Below, in pieces: positions 1 through 12,768 of a stretch of 64,000 nt of DNA. A program made the translations under genes and the position numbers. Below the pieces are notes generated by a model. That model did not search any database. It was given only the letters and a program-made list of their open reading frames with translations, and was not told where the DNA came from. Source of the stretch: Ancylobacter koreensis (GTDB lineage: Bacteria > Pseudomonadota > Alphaproteobacteria > Rhizobiales > Xanthobacteraceae); assembly GCF_023016525.1 (NCBI RefSeq), contig NZ_JALKCG010000001.1:744001-808000 (forward strand), given 5' to 3'. Within the stretch, counting starts at the first letter, position 1. Each line of letters opens with the position of its first letter.

Positions 1-336
1 GGGGATGATCCCGGCCTGCGCGCAGGCGGGCTCCGCGCCGGGCAGCAGGCCGCCGAGCACGTAGAGCCGGCTACCGGCATTCAACAGTGGCTTGAGGATA
101 AGAGCCTCGGAAAGCTGGGCGACGAAGAAGTCGCGGCAGCCGGCAGCCTCCAGCGCCGGGGCCACGCGGGCGGCGCCGAGGCCGTAGGCGTCCGCCTTGA
201 CCACACCGGCCACCCTTGCCGGTGCCACACGTGCGGCGAGTGCACGGTAATTGGCCGCGAGCGCCTTGAGGTCGATGGTCAGGAGGCCAGGCGCGATGTC
301 GCCCGCCACACGCTGCTCAGAGATTTCACCGAACAT
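1..336 (-). CDS. Alanine racemase, 5' part only (runs off the left edge)
   Basis: This is the N-terminal 112 codons of a PLP-dependent alanine racemase, which interconverts L- and D-alanine in the cytoplasm for peptidoglycan synthesis or D-alanine catabolism. The protein begins MFGEISEQRV and contains the family motif VVKADAYG at about residues 44-51, in which the lysine forms the Schiff base with PLP. The pattern LTIDLKALAANYRAL just before it is the usual start of the TIM barrel. The remaining barrel and the C-terminal beta domain lie outside the window. The gene diverges from an Lrp/AsnC regulator, an arrangement compatible with a catabolic dadX under a DadR-like regulator, but no dadA is visible here, so I leave the symbol blank. 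Confidence 0.88.
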   Translation of the reverse strand, partial: MFGEISEQRVAGDIAPGLLTIDLKALAANYRALAARVAPARVAGVVKADAYGLGAARVAPALEAAGCRDFFVAQLSEALILKPLLNAGSRLYVLGGLLPGAEPACAQAGIIP

Positions 337-481
337 CGCCCGCCCTTGAGGTCTCGCGCCACCTGTCGAATGGGTCTCGATGATAGTGCAGGGATCGTGC
401 AGAAGCCGGTCGATCCGCGCGGCGAATTTTCAACGAATACGTTTTCATGCAAGGATCATCGAAATTATCGAAGGAATCGTC
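337..481. promoter_or_regulatory. Divergent intergenic region, racemase / Lrp regulator
   Basis: This 145-bp gap separates two divergently transcribed genes and must hold both promoters. It carries an AT-rich stretch at about 425-475 unlike the surrounding GC-rich coding DNA. The Shine-Dalgarno AAGGA at 471-475 lies 6 nt before the ATG at 482. Lrp-family regulators commonly bind such divergent regions; no clear operator could be assigned by eye. Confidence 0.5.
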
Positions 482-940
482 ATGAGCGCGCTCGACGCCA
501 TCGACCGCAACATTCTGCGTCTGCTGCGTCTCGACGCGCGCATGAGTACGGCGAAGATCGCCGAGGAGGTGGGGCTGTCCGCCTCCACCTGCCTGCGCCG
601 CATCAAACTGATGGAGCATGGCGGCGTCATTCGGGGCTACACCGCGCTGGTCGACCATTCCGCGCGCGACGCGGCGATGGCGGTGATCATCAACATCACG
701 CTGGAGCGGCAGACCGAGGATTACCTCAACCGCTTCGAGACGGCCGTGCGCCGGCACCCTGAGATCCAGGAATGCTACCTGATGACCGGCGGTTCGGATT
801 ATCTGCTGCGGGTCGAGGTGGAGAACGCCGCCGAGTTCGAGCGCATCCACACCGAGATCCTCTCGACCCTGCCGGGCGTGCTGCGCATCCACTCCTCCTT
901 CTCGATCCGCAACGTGCTGGCCACGCGCCGCCGCAAATAG
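482..940 (+). CDS. Lrp/AsnC family transcriptional regulator
   Basis: This 152-aa protein has the standard length and two-part build of the family. An N-terminal winged helix-turn-helix begins DAIDRNILRLLRLDARMS and continues with the recognition region STAKIAEEVGLSASTCLRRI (about residues 22-41). A C-terminal RAM/ligand-binding domain follows, with GGSDYLLRVEVE at about 104-115. Members form octamers that wrap DNA and respond to amino acids. The start at 482 is supported by AAGGA six bases upstream and by the typical MSALDAIDR N-terminus. The gene is divergent from alanine racemase, which suggests it responds to an amino acid such as alanine and controls its neighbour; the effector is inference. 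Confidence 0.9.
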   Translation: MSALDAIDRNILRLLRLDARMSTAKIAEEVGLSASTCLRRIKLMEHGGVIRGYTALVDHSARDAAMAVIINITLERQTEDYLNRFETAVRRHPEIQECYLMTGGSDYLLRVEVENAAEFERIHTEILSTLPGVLRIHSSFSIRNVLATRRRK

Positions 941-949
941 GCGCCGGGG

Positions 950-1732
950 TCAGGCCATCACCTCGCCGCGGTCGAGCGTGAAGGCCTGCCCGGTGATGTC
1001 GCGGGCGCCGTCGGAGGCGAGGAAGAGATAGAGCAGGGTGAGGTCGCCCGGCTCCAGAAGGCCCGGCAGAACCTGCGCGCCGACGATCTCGTCGAGCAGC
1101 TCCTGCTCGGGGCGCCCGGTGCGCCGCGCCATGTCGGCAAGCGAACGCATCGCCGCCTCGGTGCGCACCCAGCCGGGGCAGACGGCGTTGACGCGGATGC
1201 CGCGCGGGCCGAGCTCATGGGCGATGGAGCGGGTGAAGCCGAGCGTCGCGTGCTTGGAGGCGACATAGGCGGAGAACTCGCCGACCGCCGTGCGGCTCCA
1301 GATCGAGGCGGTAAGCACGATGCGCCCGCCCGCGCTCATGAGCGCCGCCGCGCGCCGCGTGACGTTCCAGGTGCCGACGACGTTGATGTCGACGATGCGC
1401 CGGAACGTCTCCTCGGTCTCCGGCCGCCCGTCGAGCAGAGGGGTGATGCGTTCCAGCCCGGCATTGTTGACGAGAACGTCGAGCGGGCCGAGGCCGGCAA
1501 GTGCCGCCTCGACGGCGCCCGCGTCGGTGATGTCGCACAGGATTGCCCGGCAGTCGGCGCCGGTGGCGGCGGTAATCGCTGCGGCGGTGTCGTGCACTGC
1601 CGGGTCGTCGGCGAGGATATGCACGCGCGCCCCGGCGCTGGCGAAGCCCTCCGCGACGGCACGGCCGATGCCCCGGCTCGCCCCGGTGACGAGCACGTTC
1701 TCGCCGGCGAAATCGAAGCGGACGCGGCCCAT
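950..1732 (-). CDS. SDR family NAD(P)-dependent oxidoreductase
   Basis: This is a classical short-chain dehydrogenase of 260 aa. The nucleotide-binding motif TGASRGIG is at 16-23, the structural motif NNAG at 89-92, the catalytic serine at about 143, and YxxxK at Y156-K160. The PG motif after the active site (CPGWVRTE) is also present. The substrate cannot be read from sequence. The gene starts one base past the stop of the upstream agmatinase-family gene, so the two are almost certainly co-transcribed, which hints at oxidation of a product of guanidino-compound breakdown. That metabolic link is inference. Confidence 0.85.
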   Translation of the reverse strand: MGRVRFDFAGENVLVTGASRGIGRAVAEGFASAGARVHILADDPAVHDTAAAITAATGADCRAILCDITDAGAVEAALAGLGPLDVLVNNAGLERITPLLDGRPETEETFRRIVDINVVGTWNVTRRAAALMSAGGRIVLTASIWSRTAVGEFSAYVASKHATLGFTRSIAHELGPRGIRVNAVCPGWVRTEAAMRSLADMARRTGRPEQELLDEIVGAQVLPGLLEPGDLTLLYLFLASDGARDITGQAFTLDRGEVMA

Positions 1733-1733
1733 C

Positions 1734-2711
1734 TCAGGCGCCCGCCTGCCGGCGGTGCATCACGCGGCCGATGAAGTTGAGCAGGATCTGCGCGGCGAGG
1801 ATCGCCGTCGTGCCGGTGTGGTCGTAGTCCGGCGCGACTTCCACCAGATCGATGCCGACCACGCTGCCGCGCCTCGTCAGTCCGTCGAGCAGCTCCAGCC
1901 CCTCGTAATAGGTGAAGCCGCCATGGCTCGGCGTCCCGGTGCCCGGCGCGATGGAGGGGTCGAAGCCGTCAATGTCGATGGTGACGTAATAGCGCGCGCC
2001 GGCCGGGATGCGTGCCAATGTCTCCTCGATGCCCAGCCTGCGGATCTGGCGCACGGAGAGGATGTCCGCCCCCATGGCCCGCGCGGCCTCGTAGCCTTCG
2101 CGGGGGGTGGAGGAGACGTTGCGGATGCCGAGCTGTGTGAGACCCGTCACATAGGGCTTCTCGGCGGCGCGGCGCATCGGGTTGCCGTGGCCGAAGCGCA
2201 CGCCGTGGCGCTCGTCGACGAAATCGAGATGGGCGTCGAGCTGCACGATGTGGATCGGGCCGTTCTTCGCGCAGTCCTGCGCGAAGGCCTCGACGCAGGG
2301 GATGTTGATCGAGTGGTCGCCGCCGAGAACCACCGGCAGGGCGCCGGCGGCGAGGATCTTGCGCACGCCGTGGGCGATGTTGGCGTGGCTGGTGATCGTG
2401 TCGGTATGCACGATGTCGGCGTCGCCGATGTCGAGGATGCGCACCTTGTCCGCCGGCAGGTAGACGACGTCGTCCTCGTGGTCGTAAGCCCCTCCATGGC
2501 CGAAGGAAAACAGCGTCGAGGCCTCGCGTATGGCGCGCGGCCCGAAGCGCGTGCCGGCCCGCCATTGCGTGCCGAGATCGAAGGGCGCGCCGAGCACGGC
2601 GACATCGGCGTCGATGGCGTCCCAGTCCGGCTGGTAGGGGTTCTTGCCGAAGGTGGAGATACCGACGAAGGGCAGGTCGAGCCTGCCTTTCTCGTAGCCA
2701 TGCGCCGACAT
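1734..2711 (-). CDS. Agmatinase/arginase family ureohydrolase
   Basis: This 325-aa enzyme belongs to the binuclear manganese ureohydrolase family, which hydrolyses a guanidino group to urea. The metal-binding motifs are intact: GGDHS at 130-134, DAHLD at 159-163, and the DxD of TIDIDGFDPS at D246/D248. The overall sequence, with SFGHGGAYDHEDD in the first third, resembles agmatinases, guanidinobutyrases and guanidinopropionases more than arginases. The exact substrate is not decidable by eye. It is followed almost without gap by an SDR gene. Upstream lies a perfect 10-bp inverted repeat next to a possible promoter, so it may have its own regulation separate from glpK. Confidence 0.87.
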   Translation of the reverse strand: MSAHGYEKGRLDLPFVGISTFGKNPYQPDWDAIDADVAVLGAPFDLGTQWRAGTRFGPRAIREASTLFSFGHGGAYDHEDDVVYLPADKVRILDIGDADIVHTDTITSHANIAHGVRKILAAGALPVVLGGDHSINIPCVEAFAQDCAKNGPIHIVQLDAHLDFVDERHGVRFGHGNPMRRAAEKPYVTGLTQLGIRNVSSTPREGYEAARAMGADILSVRQIRRLGIEETLARIPAGARYYVTIDIDGFDPSIAPGTGTPSHGGFTYYEGLELLDGLTRRGSVVGIDLVEVAPDYDHTGTTAILAAQILLNFIGRVMHRRQAGA

Positions 2712-2756
2712 GAGGGCGTTCCCGATTCCGTTGGAGGCGGAACGAGACTAGCGGCG

Positions 2757-2815
2757 CGCGATACATTGAGGAATCACGTTGATCCAAGGTTCACATCGAC
2801 CGTTCTCGATGTGAA
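2757..2815 (-). promoter_or_regulatory. Possible promoter with perfect inverted repeat upstream of the ureohydrolase
   Basis: On the minus strand TTGGAT (2787-2782) and TATCGC (2763-2758) lie 18 bp apart and could act as -35 and -10. Immediately upstream is a perfect inverted repeat, TTCACATCGA (2790-2799) and TCGATGTGAA (2806-2815), separated by 6 nt. It starts 12 bp after the glpK stop codon, lacks a T-run, and could be an operator or a weak terminator of glpK. Its location abutting the -35 favours an operator. Confidence 0.45.
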
Positions 2816-2826
2816 GCGCTGCGCGG

Positions 2827-4329
<1,503 letters not shown>

Positions 4330-4403
4330 GCGAAGCTTCCGGATTGGGGGCGGCGACCGTCACGTTCCTCATCCCGAGAGCCGGCTCGCCGACGCCTGGG
4401 AAG

Positions 4404-4501
4404 CCGTCATCCCGGCCGGAGTGCGACGCAGGGCCGGGATCGTGCGAAGGCGAAGAGCTCCACGCGATCCCGGATCGGCCTTCGGCCGTCCGGGACGACG
4501 G
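4404..4501. repeat. Intergenic palindromic repeat (REP-like, about 98 bp)
   Basis: The element is bounded by near-perfect inverted ends: CCGTCATCCCGG at 4404-4415 and CCGGGACGACGG at 4490-4501, matching at 11 of 12 positions when one end is reverse-complemented. Internally it repeats the CCCGG/GATCCCGG theme (4433-4440 and 4467-4473). Elements of this general form, CGTCATCCCGG...CCGGGATGACG, are dispersed between genes in Rhizobiales genomes; the claim of dispersal is from general knowledge because only one copy is seen here. Confidence 0.7.
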
Positions 4502-4560
4502 CTTGCTGGGGGCCGCCAGACTCTCGGAATGGGAGCATTCGCAAATCTATCGCAGGACAC

Positions 4561-4590
4561 GCCGCCCCGGAAATCGCTTCCCGGGGCGGC
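4561..4590 (-). terminator. Strong GC-rich hairpin downstream of glpV
   Basis: GCCGCCCCGG (4561-4570) and CCGGGGCGGC (4581-4590) form a perfect 10-bp stem with a 10-nt loop, extendable inward by GGAA/TTCC with one bulged C. It lies about 85-115 nt after the glpV stop. There is no T-run on the minus strand, so it may stabilise the upstream mRNA or attenuate rather than terminate transcription. Confidence 0.45.
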
Positions 4591-4675
4591 GGGGACAGAA
4601 GGTCGTTCCGGAGGCGGGGCATCCGGGACGAAGTGCCGGGGCGGTCTGCGAACCCCGGTGCGGAGTTTCGGCCGA

Positions 4676-6433
<1,758 letters not shown>

Positions 6434-6490
6434 GGGGTCTTCCTCCCGTTTCTTCCCAGAATCGCGCGGCTTTGTGCCGCTTAGGCAAGT

Positions 6491-6796
6491 TCACACGAGG
6501 CGGAACACCGCCAGTGCGTAGACAAGGCAGAGCGCGAGCGCCCAGCCGAGCTCGGGTCCCACCAGGCCGAGCCAGGCGAGATTGATGAAGGCGCTGCCGA
6601 GCAGCGTGATGAACAGCCGGTCGCCGCGCGTGGTCGGGATGCCGAGCACGCCGACGCGGGCGCGCTCGGGCCGCCACACGGCGAGCAGGGTGAAGAAGAC
6701 GAGCAGCCCGGCGACGACCGCGAAGAACAGCCCGGTCTGCCAGGTCCACGCCATCCAGGCGAGGTTTTGGGCGAAAGAGGAGGCGGTGTCTTCCAT
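6491..6796 (-). CDS. glpU: Small membrane protein of the glycerol ABC transporter (DUF2160 type)
   Basis: This 101-aa protein has three likely membrane segments, around residues 23-43 (GLFFAVVAGLLVFFTLLAVW), 64-83 and 84-99, and begins MEDTASSFAQNLAWMAWTWQ. It sits between glpQ and glpV, exactly where the DUF2160 protein GlpU lies in rhizobial glycerol operons. Its function there is not established; it could be an accessory membrane subunit. The start at 6796 is the only sensible one after the glpQ stop, 11 bp upstream, and has the purine-rich GGAGGG region just ahead. Confidence 0.82.
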   Translation of the reverse strand: MEDTASSFAQNLAWMAWTWQTGLFFAVVAGLLVFFTLLAVWRPERARVGVLGIPTTRGDRLFITLLGSAFINLAWLGLVGPELGWALALCLVYALAVFRLV

Positions 6797-6807
6797 CGCG
6801 CCCTCCC

Positions 6808-7625
6808 TCACACCCGCCCGAGGGCGAAGCCCTTGGCGATGTAGTTGCGCACGAACCAGATGACGAGCGCGCCGGGGATGATGGTGAGCACGCCCGCCGC
6901 CGCCAGCAGGCCCCAGTCCATGCCGGCGGCCGAGACGGTGCGGGTCATCGTCACCGCGATGGGCTTGGCGTTGGTGGCGGTCAGCGTGCGGGCGAGCAAG
7001 AGCTCGACCCAGGAGAACATGAAGCAGAAGAAGGCGGCGACGCCGATGCCCGACGCGATCAGCGGCATGAAGATCCTCACGAAGAAGCGCGGGAAGGAGT
7101 AGCCGTCGATCGCCGCCGTCTCGTCGATCTCGCGCGGCACGCCGGACATGAAGCCCTCGAGGATCCACACCGCGAGCGGCACGTTGAACAGGCAATGCGC
7201 CAGCGCCACCGCCCACGGCGTGTCGAATAGGCCGATGGCGGAGTAGAGATTGAAGAAGGGCAGGGCGAACACCGCCGGCGGCGCCATGCGGTTCGACAGC
7301 AGCCAGAAGAACAGGTGCTTCTCGCCGACGAAGCGGTAGCGCGAGAAGGCATAGGCCGCCGGCAGCGCCAGCGTGATCGAGATGACGGTGTTCAGCACCA
7401 CATAGGTGAGCGAGTTGACGTAGCCCGAATACCAGCTCGAATCGGTGAAGATCTTGATATAGTGCTCGAAGGTCAGCGCCTGCGGCCAGAGCGTGACGCC
7501 GGAATTGATCTCGAAATTGGTCTTCAGGCTCATGTTGACGAGCCAGTAGATCGGCAGCAGCAGGAAGATCAGGTACACCGCCATGACGACGGTGCTGCCG
7601 CGCGAGGAGCGGTTGGCGGGCGTGC

Positions 7626-7629
<4 letters not shown>
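6808..7629 (-). CDS. glpQ: Glycerol ABC transporter permease
   Basis: This 273-aa inner-membrane protein has six predicted membrane segments, starting with MAVYLIFLLLPIYWLVNMSL, and the binding-protein-dependent permease EAA loop in the form EIDETAAIDGYSFPRFFVRI (about residues 173-192), which docks onto the ATPases. The start at 7629 (MSTPANRSSRG) overlaps the stop of glpP by 4 bp in the ATGA pattern, which implies translational coupling. It forms the channel together with GlpP. The name follows the R. leguminosarum transporter nomenclature and is not the E. coli glycerophosphodiesterase GlpQ. Confidence 0.88.
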
Positions 7630-9616
<1,987 letters not shown>

Positions 9617-9626
9617 CGTCTCCTCC

Positions 9627-10748
9627 TCACGCCGCCGCGTCGAGCGCGCGGCCGGCCCGGCGGCCGTCGGCACCGAACAGCAGGATGTGGTCGGGGTCGA
9701 TCAGCACCTCGACCGCCGCGCCGGGTTCCAGACGGCGCACGCCCGGCACCAGAGCGGTGAGGCGCTGTTCGCCCATGTCCATGTGCAGGAAGCTCTCCGA
9801 GCCTGTCACCTCGGTGACGGCGACGGTGGCGGCGAGGCGGATCAGCCGGCCGCCGCCGGCGCCGGTATCGGAACGGCGTTCGGCGCTCGCCACGTCTTCG
9901 ACCTCAAGGTGATGCGCGCGCACGCCGATCGTGTAGGCGCCGTCCGGCGCGTCCGCCAGCACGCCGCTGGCGGGCAGCACGGCGCCGCCGTCGAGCAGCA
10001 CGGTGTGGCCCGACTTGTTGGCGCGCAGCGCGTTGAGCGGCGGATCGGAGAACACCCGCGCGGTGGCGAGGTCGCCCGGCCGGCGATAGACCTGCGCGGT
10101 GGGGCCGAACTGGGTGAGCCGGCCCTCCATCAGGCAGGCGGTGCTGCCGCCGAGCAGCAGCGCTTCGGTCGGTTCGGTGGTGGCGTAGACGAAGACGGCG
10201 CCGGTCGAGGCGAAGATGCGCGGCAGTTCCTCGCGCAACTCCTCGCGCAGCTTGTAGTCGAGATTGGCCAGCGGCTCGTCGAGCAGCACCAGATCGGCAC
10301 GCTTCACCAGCGCGCGGGCGATGGCGGTGCGCTGCTGCTGGCCGCCGGAAAGCGCCAGCGGCGTGCGCTCCAGATAGGGCTCCAGCTTGAGCAGCCGGGC
10401 TGCCTCGGACACCCGCGCGGCGATCTCCGCCTTCGGCAGGCGCTGCACGCGCAGCGGCGAGGCGATGTTCTCGTACACGCTCAGCGAGGGGTAATTGATG
10501 AACTGCTGGTAGACCATGGCGACGCTGCGCTTCTTCACCGGCTGCCCGGTGACGTCGCGCCCGTCGACCAGCACCCGGCCGGAGGTCGGCGCGTCGAGCC
10601 CGGCCATCAGCCGCATGAGGCTGGTCTTGCCCGCCAGCGTGGCGCCGAGCAGCACGTTGAGGCTACCGCGCTCCAGCTTCAGCGAGATGTCGTCGATATA
10701 GGGAACGCCGGAGACGGTGCGGCTGACGCGGTCAAGTTCGAGGGTCAT
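9627..10748 (-). CDS. glpS: Glycerol ABC transporter ATPase lacking the switch histidine
   Basis: This 373-aa ATPase has Walker [10 protein letters not shown] (35-43), Q-loop Q81, a canonical signature LSGGQ (133-137) and Walker B LVLLDE (153-158). The H-loop, normally YVTHDQTEA, reads YATTEPTEA (188-196), so the histidine that polarises the attacking water is replaced by T191. The C-terminal OB-type regulatory domain is present. Translation starts at 10748, overlapping the glpD stop by 4 bp (ATGA). With GlpT it would form a heterodimer having one canonical and one degenerate ATP site, an inference from the motif pattern. Confidence 0.88.
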   Translation of the reverse strand: MTLELDRVSRTVSGVPYIDDISLKLERGSLNVLLGATLAGKTSLMRLMAGLDAPTSGRVLVDGRDVTGQPVKKRSVAMVYQQFINYPSLSVYENIASPLRVQRLPKAEIAARVSEAARLLKLEPYLERTPLALSGGQQQRTAIARALVKRADLVLLDEPLANLDYKLREELREELPRIFASTGAVFVYATTEPTEALLLGGSTACLMEGRLTQFGPTAQVYRRPGDLATARVFSDPPLNALRANKSGHTVLLDGGAVLPASGVLADAPDGAYTIGVRAHHLEVEDVASAERRSDTGAGGGRLIRLAATVAVTEVTGSESFLHMDMGEQRLTALVPGVRRLEPGAAVEVLIDPDHILLFGADGRRAGRALDAAA

Positions 10749-12307
10749 TGCGCGGCCCCCTTCAAAGGCGTGGATGCGGCACGGTGCGGGGCGCCCTGCG
10801 CCATGAAGGCGTCGAGCGCGGCGGTCTCCTCCGCGGTGAAGCGCAGGCCGAGCTTGGAGCGGCGCCACAGCACGTCCTCGGCGGTGCGCGCCCATTCCTC
10901 GCGCATGAGATAGCGCACCTCGGCCTCGGTGAGATCGGCGCCGAAGACGCGGCCGAGATCGCCGGCCGAGCGGGCGCCGTCGAGAATGCGCATCGCCCGT
11001 GTGCCATAGGCGACGACGAGGCGGCGGGCGAGCCGCTCGTCCAGCCAGGGATGCGCGCGCAGGATCTGGCCGACCACGCGCGGCTGGTCTGTCACCGCGA
11101 AATCGCCGCCGGGCAGCGGCGCGGTGCCGGTCCACGAGGCCTTGCCGGCGGCCGGCAGATAGGGCGCGAGCTTCTGCACCGCGTGCTCGGCGAGGCGGCG
11201 ATAGGTGGTGATCTTGCCGCCGAACACCGAGAGCACCGGCACGCGGCCGTCCACGTCGTCGAGCTCCAGCACGTAGTCGCGCGTGGCTTCCTGCGCCTTG
11301 GAGGCGCCGTCGTCATAGAGCGGGCGCACGCCGGAATAGGTCCATACCACCTGATCGGGCGTCACCGGCGCCTTGAAATACTCGCTCGCCGCCGCGCAGA
11401 GATAGGCGATCTCCTCGGCGCTGGCGACCGGCTTGCCCGGCGTGCTGCCATAGTCGCGGTCGGTGGTGCCGATCAGCGTGAAGTCGTGCTCGTAGGGTAT
11501 GGCGAAGATGATGCGCCCGTCCGCGTTCTGGAAGATATAGGCGCGGTCGTGCTCGTAGAGGCGCGGCACCACGATGTGGCTGCCCTGAACGAGACGAACA
11601 TTAGCCGGCGAATTGGCGCGCAGCACATGGGCAAGCACCTCGTGCACCCAGGGGCCTGCGGCGTTGACCAGGGCGCGGGCATGGACGAGGTGGCGCGCGC
11701 CGTCCTCCTCCACCTCAATGCGCCAGAATTCCGGCTCGCGCTGGGCGGAGACGACGCGGGCGCCGCGGCGTATGTCGGCGCCGCGCTCGGCGGCGTCGAG
11801 CGCGTTCAGCACGACGAGGCGGCTGTCCTCGACCCAGCAGTCGGAATATTCGAAGCCGCGCCGGTAGCCTTCGCGCAGCGGCCGGCCGGCGGGGTCGCGC
11901 GTCAGGTCCAGCGCGCGGGTCGCGGGCAGGCGCCTGCGCCCGCCGAGGTGGTCGTAGAGGAACAGGCCGAGCCGCAGCAGCCAGGCCGGGCGCAGCCCCG
12001 CATGGTGAGGCAGCACGAAGCGCAGCGGGCGGACGATGTGCGGGGCGATGCCCCAGAGAACCTCGCGCTCGGCCAGCGCCTCGTGGACGAGGCGGAACTC
12101 GTAATGTTCGAGATAGCGCAGGCCGCCATGGATCAGCTTGGTCGAGGCGGAGGAAGTGGCGCCGGCGAAGTCGCCCTGCTCCAGCAGTACCACGGAAGCG
12201 CCGCGCCCGGCCGCGTCGCGGGCGATGCCGCAGCCGTTCACCCCCCCGCCGATGATGGCGAGGTCATAGATTTCGTCCCGGATCCCGTCCCGCGCGCGAG
12301 CGTCCAA
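10745..12307 (-). CDS. glpD: Aerobic glycerol-3-phosphate dehydrogenase
   Basis: This 520-aa FAD flavoprotein oxidises sn-glycerol 3-phosphate to dihydroxyacetone phosphate and passes electrons to quinone at the inner membrane. The FAD-binding motif IIGGGVNGCG is at about 18-27, followed by the family blocks LLEQGDFAGATSSASTKLIHGGLRYLE and ATRDYVLELDDVDG. The C-terminal DAO domain is complete. I choose a TTG start at 12307 because GGGAGG lies six bases upstream and the reading MDARARDGIRDEIYDLAIIGGG fits the family. It leads the glpDSTPQUV operon, and the 461-bp region upstream should hold its promoter. Confidence 0.94.
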   Translation of the reverse strand: MDARARDGIRDEIYDLAIIGGGVNGCGIARDAAGRGASVVLLEQGDFAGATSSASTKLIHGGLRYLEHYEFRLVHEALAEREVLWGIAPHIVRPLRFVLPHHAGLRPAWLLRLGLFLYDHLGGRRRLPATRALDLTRDPAGRPLREGYRRGFEYSDCWVEDSRLVVLNALDAAERGADIRRGARVVSAQREPEFWRIEVEEDGARHLVHARALVNAAGPWVHEVLAHVLRANSPANVRLVQGSHIVVPRLYEHDRAYIFQNADGRIIFAIPYEHDFTLIGTTDRDYGSTPGKPVASAEEIAYLCAAASEYFKAPVTPDQVVWTYSGVRPLYDDGASKAQEATRDYVLELDDVDGRVPVLSVFGGKITTYRRLAEHAVQKLAPYLPAAGKASWTGTAPLPGGDFAVTDQPRVVGQILRAHPWLDERLARRLVVAYGTRAMRILDGARSAGDLGRVFGADLTEAEVRYLMREEWARTAEDVLWRRSKLGLRFTAEETAALDAFMAQGAPHRAASTPLKGAAQ

Positions 12308-12768
12308 TTGGCGCCTCCCGGATGCGCTCCCTTACGTTGGGGGCGCTTTCGTTTTTATCTTCGTATGGACGCTATCTGAAACTCAATTTGGTCGCAATGG
12401 GCAAAATCCGAAAGAGTCGAACGTTCGTTTAGGTGCGGCGCAGCATTCCGGTGGTTTCGCGCGAGCCCTGCGGCGCATCGCTTCGGGAAAGGGAGTGCTA
12501 CGGGCGCCGGATGGGGCGGGAAAGCTGCCGATGCCGGCTTAGAGGCCGGCGGCAGGGCAGGGTGCGGCGCAGCGACGAATACCTCTTGCGCTGTTGAGCA
12601 AATCGTATCTAACTAAACACATCACTAAATCCTGCCGGTGCACGCCACGCCGGTGGAGCGTGCCGATACGTCCGTGCCGACACCGCAGCCTCACGCGAAC
12701 TGACGACCACAAGCCGACAAGGCCAAGGAGGGGGCGGGACGCCCACCTTCGTTCTCTGGGAGGAGAGC
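12308..12768. promoter_or_regulatory. Divergent 461-bp control region, glpD / triose ABC operon
   Basis: No gene is seen. Near glpD the plus strand reads TTTCGTTTTTATCTTCGT (12347-12364), two TTCGT-type half sites about 11 bp apart, and further out a perfect 10-bp palindrome CGAACGTTCG at 12418-12427 preceded by CGAAAGAGT. Such TTCG/CGAA repeats recall DeoR-family (GlpR-like) operators, but this match is only suggestive. A stem of GCCGGC (12533-12538) and GCCGGC (12545-12550) extended by CTGCC/GGCAG lies in the middle. The plus-strand promoter of the ABC operon is probably within the AT-rich stretch 12585-12630. Confidence 0.45.

Larger units (their letters stand above)
4330..4675. other. 346-bp gene-free gap between glpV and glpK
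   Basis: I see no gene here. The gap contains a palindrome-ended repeat at 4404-4501 and a GC-rich hairpin at 4561-4590, both annotated separately. No convincing promoter for glpK was found by eye. The arrangement suggests a processing or attenuation zone between the transporter genes and the kinase. Confidence 0.6.
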
